Part shown: one piece after another, positions 7,071-9,262 of the stretch
Position numbering within the stretch: the stretch's first letter is position 1
How the letters are laid out: every line of letters starts with the position of its first letter
Assembly: GCA_964404395.1 (NCBI GenBank)
Contig: CAYOKA010000089.1
Coordinates: forward strand, 1 to 9,262
Direction of reading: 5' to 3'
Source of the DNA: JAAYBT01 sp964404395
GTDB lineage: Bacteria; Bacillota; Clostridia; Acetivibrionales; DTU013
DNA length: 9,262 bases
Notes under the pieces: generated by a model
Database searches by the model: none
Told to the model about the DNA's origin: nothing
The model's input: only the letters and a program-made list of their open reading frames with translations
Program-made: the position numbers and the translations under genes

Positions 7071-7951
7071 GATTTCAGTCGGAAAAGGTTGAGCTTAGGA
7101 TAAGTATTTTAATAGTAATTGTACCGGTCGTCATGCTGATCGTCGGGTATTTGAAGGAATATGCCATGGCGTTTTTTTCCATTGCGCTGCATGAAGCAAG
7201 CCATGTGGCAGTTGCAGGTTATTATGGTATTAAGCCGGATAGCATATCAATCACGCCGGTTGGGTTTGCAGCTGCAATTTGTGACAGGGGTTCTTCTCGG
7301 ATAATACTGTTGAAGATTTATACAGCCGGGCCGGCTGCTAATTTTCTACTATTTGCCATTGTAATTTTGGTAGAGAGTATTCTTCCCGGCTTCCGAGAAG
7401 AGCTGAGACAGCTGGCAATGGCAAATCTCCTGATTGGATTGTTCAACCTTCTGCCGGCATTTCCTCTTGATGGAGGGATGATTCTACAGCAGCTGCTTTC
7501 AGACAAGGTTGGATTGCTGGCGGCAGGCAAGAGCGTGCGTATACTGACCCTAATTATGTCGGCTGCCATTGTTGTAGTCGGTGTAATTCGATTCTATATG
7601 AGTGCAGGTAACATTAGTCTTATTATGATCGGAGTTTATATCCCTATTATTCTAAAGGATGCGAGAATGGAGGGCGCTTTCATGAATATTAAGCAAATAC
7701 TATACAGACGTTCAAGGTTGATGAAAAGAGGTATTTATCCGGCCAGAGATTTGGTAGTGACCAAGAATATCAGGCTTGGTGATACACTGACTAGTATGGA
7801 TTTCGATAGATTCCACATTATCTATGTTTTGGATGATAACTTACGTCTTGTGAGGGTTTTTACGGAAAACGAAATCATGGAAGCACTTTCCGGAAATATT
7901 GGAAACATAACATTCGAGCAGTTGATGAGCATATCCTCTGACAAAGATTAA
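7067..7951 (+). CDS. spoIVFB: SpoIVFB-type M50 intramembrane metalloprotease
   Basis: This is a site-2-protease family enzyme; SpoIVFB removes the pro-sequence of sigma-K in the mother cell during sporulation. The 294-aa polytopic protein has the zinc motif His42-Glu43-Ala-Ser-His46 inside a membrane segment, and the third ligand Asp135 in the NLLPAFPLDGG motif. These are almost the same positions I recall for B. subtilis SpoIVFB. After about five or six hydrophobic segments there is a C-terminal soluble region (about 210-290) that resembles a CBS domain, as in SpoIVFB, where it senses ATP. The GTG start overlaps the M23 stop codon (GTGA) and has no good ribosome binding site, so translation is probably coupled to the upstream gene. 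The 3' end overlaps convergent metF by 4 bp. The M50 assignment is secure; the SpoIVFB role rests on context and architecture. Confidence 0.88.
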   Translation: MRFQSEKVELRISILIVIVPVVMLIVGYLKEYAMAFFSIALHEASHVAVAGYYGIKPDSISITPVGFAAAICDRGSSRIILLKIYTAGPAANFLLFAIVILVESILPGFREELRQLAMANLLIGLFNLLPAFPLDGGMILQQLLSDKVGLLAAGKSVRILTLIMSAAIVVVGVIRFYMSAGNISLIMIGVYIPIILKDARMEGAFMNIKQILYRRSRLMKRGIYPARDLVVTKNIRLGDTLTSMDFDRFHIIYVLDDNLRLVRVFTENEIMEALSGNIGNITFEQLMSISSDKD

Positions 7952-8811
7952 CGTCCGATGCTTTCCAATATTTGTGCAGTCGATTTGGGCCTGTTCATCG
8001 TATAAAGGTGAATGCCGTCCGCGCCATTATCAATAAGATCTCTTATCTGCTGCGCAGCATATTCTATTCCCGCCTTTCTCATATCCTCGGGGTTATCTTG
8101 ATATTTGTCCATGATTAATACCAGCTTTGCAGGGAAGGAGCAACCGCTCTTTGCTGAGATGGATTTAACCTGATCGGCTCTGAATACAGGCATGATACCG
8201 GCTTCGACAGGGCAATTGATGCCTATCCTGCGGGCTTTTTCAATGAAATCAAAATAGAAACGATTGTCAAAGAACAGCTGCGTTACTAAGAAATCAGTAC
8301 CTGCGTCAACCTTTTCCTTCAAGTGCTTCAAATCTTCACTGAGCCTAAGTGAGTCCACATGTCCCTCCACATATGCGGCTGCGGCAATACAAAAATCACC
8401 GGATTTTTTTATATGTTCAATCAATTCATATGCGTATTTGTAGGCACCTTTTGAAAAGTCAAAATCAGGCTGATCGGCAGGAGGGTCTCCTCTTAAGGCG
8501 AGGATATTTTCCAGACCGGTTTCGCGCATGGAGTTGAGCATATCATCGATATCATCCCTTGTATGGCCAACGCATTTAAAATGTGCCATACTTTCTATAT
8601 GATTTACATTTTTTATTCTTGAGGTGATTTCCAGTGTCCGGCCCTTCTTACTGCCGCCTGCACCATAGGTGACACTAATGTAGTCGGGCTTTAGTGCCTC
8701 GAACTGCTCCAAACGGTCAAACAATGTGTCTATGGGCAGATCCGGCTTTGGTGGAAATATTTCAAATGATATGACCGGTTTCCCTGGCTTAAATAAATCA
8801 ATAATTTTCAT
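7948..8811 (-). CDS. metF: Methylenetetrahydrofolate reductase
   Basis: MetF reduces 5,10-methylene-THF to 5-methyl-THF, which feeds methionine synthesis and, in acetogens, the methyl branch of the Wood-Ljungdahl pathway. The 287-aa TIM-barrel flavoprotein has SFEIFPPK with catalytic Glu17 (E. coli Glu28), SVTYGAGGS (46-54), and ALRGDPP with Asp109 (E. coli Asp120). The substrate-region motif TQLFFD and the C-terminal GIHLYTMNRP signature are also present. The offset from the E. coli enzyme is constant at 11 at both catalytic residues. On the minus strand GGAGG lies only 4 nt before the ATG. A strong promoter gives a leader of about 25 nt, too short for a SAM riboswitch or T-box. The stop codon shares the TTAA at 7948-7951 with the spoIVFB stop. 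Confidence 0.95.
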   Translation of the reverse strand: MKIIDLFKPGKPVISFEIFPPKPDLPIDTLFDRLEQFEALKPDYISVTYGAGGSKKGRTLEITSRIKNVNHIESMAHFKCVGHTRDDIDDMLNSMRETGLENILALRGDPPADQPDFDFSKGAYKYAYELIEHIKKSGDFCIAAAAYVEGHVDSLRLSEDLKHLKEKVDAGTDFLVTQLFFDNRFYFDFIEKARRIGINCPVEAGIMPVFRADQVKSISAKSGCSFPAKLVLIMDKYQDNPEDMRKAGIEYAAQQIRDLIDNGADGIHLYTMNRPKSTAQILESIGR

Positions 8812-8841
8812 AGTTCCTCCAATATTTTATATACTAATTGA

Positions 8842-8869
8842 ATTATAACATGAATTAAACGTCTGTCAA
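8842..8869 (-). promoter_or_regulatory. Sigma-A promoter for metF
   Basis: On the minus strand a perfect TTGACA (8869-8864) is followed by a 16-bp spacer and a perfect TATAAT (8847-8842), which is preceded by TGT, an extended -10. Transcription would start near 8835, about 24 nt before the metF ATG. The first TTAAAC repeat (8855-8860) lies inside the spacer, where a bound protein would occlude RNA polymerase. Confidence 0.82.
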
Positions 8870-8901
8870 GTACAGTTAAACACAATCAACTTCACTTAAA
8901 C
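8855..8901. repeat. Three phased TTAAAC direct repeats in the metF-nfnA divergent region
   Basis: TTAAAC occurs at 8855-8860, 8876-8881 and 8896-8901, so the starts are 21 and 20 bp apart, close to two helical turns. The second and third copies extend to ten bases with one mismatch (CAGTTAAACA and CACTTAAACA). The array begins inside the metF promoter spacer and continues upstream of it. This is a candidate operator array; the cognate regulator is unknown. Confidence 0.5.
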
Positions 8902-8948
8902 ATTGAATAATGTCGGTAATAGGACTGAGCAATTAAGTGATGGCATTA

Positions 8949-8977
8949 TTGAAGTTTCCCCTGCTTTGGTATAGAAT
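8949..8977 (+). promoter_or_regulatory. Candidate sigma-A promoter for nfnA
   Basis: TTGAAG (8949-8954, 4 of 6 matches) is followed by a 17-bp spacer and TAGAAT (8972-8977, 5 of 6 matches). Transcription would start near 8984 and give a leader of about 50 nt containing a perfect AGGAGGT. Confidence 0.55.
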
Positions 8978-9033
8978 ATAGAATTAATAATACAGGTCAG
9001 ATGGGCAATATAAATGCAGCTAGGAGGTAGCAG

Positions 9034-9262
9034 ATGTATAGGATTGTTAAGAAGGAAATTCTGAATCCGACCGTAAAGCTGATGGAGGTAGAAGCTCCAT
9101 ATATAGCAAAAAAGGCGGGGCCTGGTCAGTTTATCATACTCAGGGTCAATGAAGATGGAGAGAGAATACCGCTGACCATTGCTGATTATGACAGACAAAA
9201 GGGTACTGTGACGATTATTTTTCAGGAGGTTGGCAAGACGACCAGGCTTCTTGGGGAATTGG
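9034..9262 (+). CDS. nfnA: Ferredoxin-NADP+ reductase subunit alpha (NfnA type), 5' part
   Basis: The gene runs off the right edge of the window; 76 codons are visible. The N-terminus is that of the FAD/NAD-binding subunit of the electron-bifurcating transhydrogenase NfnAB (also annotated as sulfide dehydrogenase or PyrK-like). It shows MYRIVKKEILNPTVKLMEVE, then PGQFIILRV, then the flavin-binding signature ERIPLTIAD, and a beta-strand region ending VTIIFQEVGKTT. In that enzyme the subunit binds FAD and NADH and works with the larger NfnB subunit to make NADPH from NADH and reduced ferredoxin. A perfect AGGAGGT (9022-9028) lies 5 nt before the ATG. The divergent metF neighbour uses reduced cofactor, so a joint redox theme is plausible. 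A PyrK-type subunit is the alternative, but the start matches NfnA better and no pyr gene is in view. Confidence 0.85.
   Translation, partial: MYRIVKKEILNPTVKLMEVEAPYIAKKAGPGQFIILRVNEDGERIPLTIADYDRQKGTVTIIFQEVGKTTRLLGEL

Noticed and set aside
8812..8835. SAM riboswitch or T-box in the metF leader
   Set aside because: The leader from the strong promoter is only about 24 nt, too short for either structure.
8896..9198. 100-codon minus-strand open frame across the metF-nfnA gap
   Set aside because: Two thirds of it is antisense to the recognisable NfnA N-terminus and the rest covers promoter sequence.

Overview
The window looks like a chromosomal segment from a spore-forming, Gram-positive anaerobe of the class Clostridia. 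The evidence is moderately AT-rich DNA, strong AGGAGG-type ribosome binding sites, a complete minCDE set including minE beside mreCD and a class B PBP, and a SpoIVFB-type protease. I see no mobile element, tRNA, rRNA, CRISPR array or plasmid feature. All features come from reading the sequence; no database search was run.

Bases 1-3514 hold mreC, mreD and a PBP2 (mrdA) gene, packed tightly (4-bp overlap, then a short gap with its own RBS). This is the elongasome block; mreB is expected just upstream, outside the window. A 176-bp gap (3515-3690) carries a plausible sigma-A promoter and is followed by minC, minD and minE (3691-5552), the oscillator-type division-site selection system. A stem-loop lies between minC and minD. 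A short gene of the methylglyoxal synthase family follows (5586-5978). It keeps the fold and the phosphate-binding residues but has lost two catalytic residues, which is the most unusual gene-level observation here. The RodA/FtsW gene that I would expect near this position in related clusters is absent.

Bases 6117-7951 encode a membrane-anchored M23 (LytM) protein and, overlapping it by 4 bp, an intramembrane M50 metalloprotease with a C-terminal CBS-like region. By position (Bacillus subtilis has mreBCD-minCD-spoIVFA-spoIVFB) these look like the SpoIVFA/SpoIVFB pair that controls pro-sigma-K processing. Unlike the Bacillus SpoIVFA as I recall it, this M23 protein keeps every zinc-ligand position.

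Bases 7948-9262 turn to one-carbon and redox metabolism. metF (methylenetetrahydrofolate reductase) lies on the minus strand and converges on spoIVFB, the two stop codons sharing one TTAA. A 222-bp divergent intergenic region separates metF from the start of an NfnA-type ferredoxin-NADP+ reductase subunit on the plus strand, cut by the window edge. This region holds a near-perfect promoter for metF, a fair promoter for nfnA, and three TTAAAC repeats spaced 21 and 20 bp apart, the first inside the metF promoter spacer. They are a candidate operator array.
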